Assembly: GCA_017303905.1 (NCBI GenBank)
Contig: JAFLBH010000002.1
Location: forward strand, 62,001-126,000
Reading direction: 5' to 3'
DNA length: 64,000 bases
Origin: Bacteroidota bacterium
GTDB lineage: Bacteria; Bacteroidota; Bacteroidia; B-17B0; Aurantibacillaceae
Position 1 is the stretch's first letter. Each line of letters begins with the position of its first letter. Under the pieces are notes generated by a model. It saw only the letters and a program-made list of their open reading frames with translations, had not been told where the DNA came from and searched no databases. Positions 62,701 to 64,000 of this stretch are shown one piece after another. Made by a program: the position numbers and the translations under genes.

Positions 62701-63427
62701 GTTCAACTAATTGCTGACTTTCCTTTTTAAGGAAGGTCTCAATATCCATGTATTTCTCATTAAACTGACGTAGCTGACGTTCCACTTGCTCTAACTTAAT
62801 ACTTGAGTTTTCGGTAGTAAGTGAGTTAGCAATGAAATCTTTGATAAAACGTGAATCAATACTGTTCTTCGAACTCAAGAAAACGTTGGTAATTGACTTC
62901 GGAATGTTTTGATATTTCTCGTTACCTTTTAATAAATGGAATTTCGATAATTGTTTATCTGTTTCTGTTCCGTAAATAATGTTACGGTAACGTTCGAAGG
63001 TATCGATTTGGTTACTGATATAAATACCGCGTTTTTCTACATTGGCAATTACTTCTTTTATTTTTAATGCTTCATCATTAGCATTTAAGAAGAAATCCGG
63101 ATTGTACGGCGCATCTAAGAAACGATATACTAATTTATTGTGGCGATATACCAACACGCAGAATGGTTTGTCTTCGGTAGCGATCTCATAAATCAAAAAT
63201 GAGTTTTCGTAGCGGAAGTAGTGTTCCTCAAAAGATTTTTGAGATTGAGCGATACCTAAACCACGGCTATTCGCACTGTAAAAAAATAAAATAGCGCGTT
63301 GTAAAGAAGTCTTTCCATAGTTATTGGTACCAACGAAACATGTATTTCCACATAACTCGATATCCGCATACTTTACGTTAGCAATATTAATCTCAACAAT
63401 TCTATTTAATATCCTGCAATTTTCCAT
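59744..63427 (-). CDS. SMC/MukB-like ATPase (DUF3584-like)
   Basis: A 1227-residue protein with the architecture of SMC proteins. The N-terminal ATPase half has a Walker A at 33-41 (GTNNYGKTS). Coiled coil runs from about 240 to 540, rich in Glu/Lys, then a non-coil centre at about 541-600 (KDWHTTIGKVVNEKLLFRTD) that looks like a hinge, then more coil to about 900. The C-terminal ATPase half has a signature-like segment at 1122 (SIGSTGTDILVKAIIYI) and Walker B at 1156-1164 (FKVHCIIDE). Length and layout fit the DUF3584/MukB-like group. No CxxC zinc hook is present, which argues against Rad50/SbcC. The gene follows, by 50 bp, a small protein gene that continues outside the window. Confidence 0.82.
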   Translation of the reverse strand: MENCRILNRIVEINIANVKYADIELCGNTCFVGTNNYGKTSLQRAILFFYSANSRGLGIAQSQKSFEEHYFRYENSFLIYEIATEDKPFCVLVYRHNKLVYRFLDAPYNPDFFLNANDEALKIKEVIANVEKRGIYISNQIDTFERYRNIIYGTETDKQLSKFHLLKGNEKYQNIPKSITNVFLSSKNSIDSRFIKDFIANSLTTENSSIKLEQVERQLRQFNEKYMDIETFLKKESQQLVELIDKKYDQVHMLKGSQMELADKLGSSLRFAETQNESIREAAKQKEEELEKLIESHEEHKTSIEEKQKDIREEIGYYDRTIREANKKLKEYKEKNIEQAVEKNSEREKLQVELNIARREYESLTSNVSSIELKYSSLIEQLRNDKAAYINKINTKTSEVFNHYNELQLLQKNEYNKKDGELREKRDASLEEVTSEITAKQIEFNELKSEEKVIRNTRFYENEIKALETELAELRAVNYKNKSERAIKQNLVQTLQREWEQTEAKLKASLSNQVNTINNEIIKLKNEIKEVEGKLEVQHDAFYGYLEKNVKDWHTTIGKVVNEKLLFRTDLTPEYKEEAVKSLYGIQLNLESVDVVSKSIEEYQFEKNERLAQIRDLEDSLNQFQINNNEEKVLAADKYGKQLGELKEEVKVLAYSLELAEKREQKLIEELEEWKQRAGVEIETSLSGNRQKLNLIEEELSILNKKKNNLLNDFNVQIERLRVYNEERIAELKERQETEISELEVEKKNQVKEFEEKEEQLSKEKESNFKSKGVDSKQLKQVEGRIKEIQEELKEIEQYAQIVSDYLKDKRETFDKLPDYIQKKEEFVKTANDLTTQLEEATRKFNIKRMELNKQKRAFDEELIEFNNGINFYSNNFRETPVYGKYAEIIERAEPKRTNYNIMDLCTQLLKNDSHFNEEYGAFQRYVNEYAGKFRIDNHFNFMIRNDATQAEYERFAQNLRSFLNENKIELSIAETATQIGLVTDSIASKVKELSGQQDKISHIISLIAEDFKKAEFEESKLIEFIKIKIEESDNKVYKLLKKIEEFREEHGLIYNEGLFNTDFATGQKREISTRAVRLLEQLRSAIKEQDQEEIRLQDLFELKFNIKEGMNETGWTHKIDSIGSTGTDILVKAIIYITLLHVFIKESSHRSSKDFKVHCIIDEVGQISAHYLRELLKFAKNRNIMMINGLPNKSGLESHYRYTYQFRKEDNGNVRIFPSIVTEVEA

Positions 63428-63477
63428 TCTATAATGTTTCTCGTTTCTTAATCTTGATTAAAGTATAGTGTTTGATT

Positions 63478-64000
63478 TTAGTTGTAAATAATTCCGCCAC
63501 CCTGTCCATCGCTGCTATCATCATAAATAGCAATTGCGTTGATAACATCAAGCAAATAAGTATAAGCATCCAATACTTTGTAGCTTTCACTTTGTTCGTC
63601 TTCCAACTCTAAAAACGAGTCACGTGACATTAAGTCGCATATATCACGCACTTTGTTTAATAAAGTTTCGGAGCGATACATTGGAATTTTTTGAAGCTTT
63701 TGTTTCAAACGTACGTTTGCATTACACTCTTCTGCGATTTCGCTCGGACGAAAACGAGAGCCAATGGTGATTTTATTATCCATGCTGGCAAATAAATCAA
63801 CCACATCGATATAACGTTCGAAGGTTTCTAGTTTTTTCTCAATGATACTATTAGCCTCACTGGTTTTAGAAAAATAGAAATAGTTATTTCCACGCTCTAT
63901 GTTGTAGCGAATCACATTAAAATAAGCCTGTAAGCGATCAAAGTTGTCGGGATTATTGATGATATCGTAAAGTCGACCCATACCGTCTTTGGTTCCGTTG
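63478..64000 (-). CDS. Small partner of the SMC-like ATPase, partial (N-terminus outside window)
   Basis: The frame runs from the right edge to the stop at 63478; at least 173 residues are visible. The ATG at 63981 may not be the true start, because in-frame codons continue upstream to the window end (NGTKDG before it). The sequence is mainly helical and acidic (SYKVLDAYTYLLDVINAIAI) and ends in a Gly-rich tail (DGQGGGIIYN). It matches no family I can name. Its size and position directly before an SMC-like gene resemble MukE/MksE or the JetB protein of Wadjet, but I see no specific motif. It is probably co-transcribed with the ATPase gene. Confidence 0.65.
   Translation of the reverse strand, partial: NGTKDGMGRLYDIINNPDNFDRLQAYFNVIRYNIERGNNYFYFSKTSEANSIIEKKLETFERYIDVVDLFASMDNKITIGSRFRPSEIAEECNANVRLKQKLQKIPMYRSETLLNKVRDICDLMSRDSFLELEDEQSESYKVLDAYTYLLDVINAIAIYDDSSDGQGGGIIYN

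Noticed and set aside
59744-63427. Reading the SMC-like protein as Rad50/SbcC
   Set aside because: There is no CxxC zinc hook in the centre of the coiled coil and no SbcD-type nuclease gene beside it.

Overview
The window looks like chromosome of a low-GC member of the Bacteroidota (Flavobacteriia/Sphingobacteriia-like). Evidence: two proteins end in T9SS type A sorting domains, lipoproteins of DUF4270/DUF4249-like type, a TonB-dependent receptor with a carboxypeptidase-like N-terminal domain, a fused alpha/beta 2-oxoacid dehydrogenase E1, a single-chain glycyl-tRNA synthetase, and promoters of the Bacteroidota form (TAnnTTTG, in the best cases with TTTG 19-20 bp upstream). I see no rRNA, tRNA, CRISPR array, insertion sequence or prophage.

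Layout. 1-4.5 kb (mostly minus): edge of a small membrane protein gene, an Fe-S type Rrf2 regulator with a shared operator-like sequence, then ligA, an SPFH protein and a DUF3108 protein as one run. 4.6-7.6 kb (plus): a metal-handling module (HYC_CC_PP protein, exported CxxC heavy-metal domain protein, TonB-dependent receptor). 7.7-9.1 kb: secreted T9SS protein. 9.3-11.3 kb: fused E1. 11.5-15.4 kb (minus): short-chain dehydrogenase, MFS transporter with a palindromic operator, Crp/Fnr regulator, glycosyltransferase. 15.5-22.4 kb: small exported proteins, a cytochrome c lipoprotein, DUF523, a small parvulin, YdeI, fatty acid desaturase, glycyl-tRNA synthetase. 22.7-26 kb: an ECF sigma factor coupled to a protein with both an inner-membrane segment and an outer-membrane barrel, plus a PKD lipoprotein. 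26-27.8 kb: panC divergent from a lone glycogen-synthase N-terminal domain. 27.9-36.1 kb: DUF4270 lipoprotein, asparagine synthase and polysaccharide genes (glycosyltransferase, UDP-GlcNAc 2-epimerase, deacetylase), then another lipoprotein.

36.2-45.8 kb: dnaK, an AT-rich AbiH abortive-infection gene just behind the dnaK terminator, a lipoprotein with a perfect FNR-type box, an ArsC-like protein, clpC and gyrA. 45.9-51.3 kb: M16 peptidase and two TPR proteins. 51.4-59.7 kb: LLM oxidoreductase, then a tight minus-strand operon (lipoprotein, S8 T9SS protease, MFS, CoA-binding, GNAT), a trans-sulfuration enzyme, a small exported protein and a GT2. 59.7-64 kb: an SMC-shaped ATPase of 1227 residues and a small upstream partner that runs off the window.

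Main points of interest: (1) the SMC/MukB-like ATPase locus at the right edge; (2) near-identical GG-N10-GC/GA promoter-like sequences the same distance upstream of dnaK and clpC, suggesting one shared chaperone control; (3) the sigma factor paired with a putative envelope-spanning barrel protein; (4) operator-like palindromes at the Rrf2, MFS and lipoprotein genes; (5) a parvulin whose first strand appears moved to its C-terminus; (6) the AbiH insertion.
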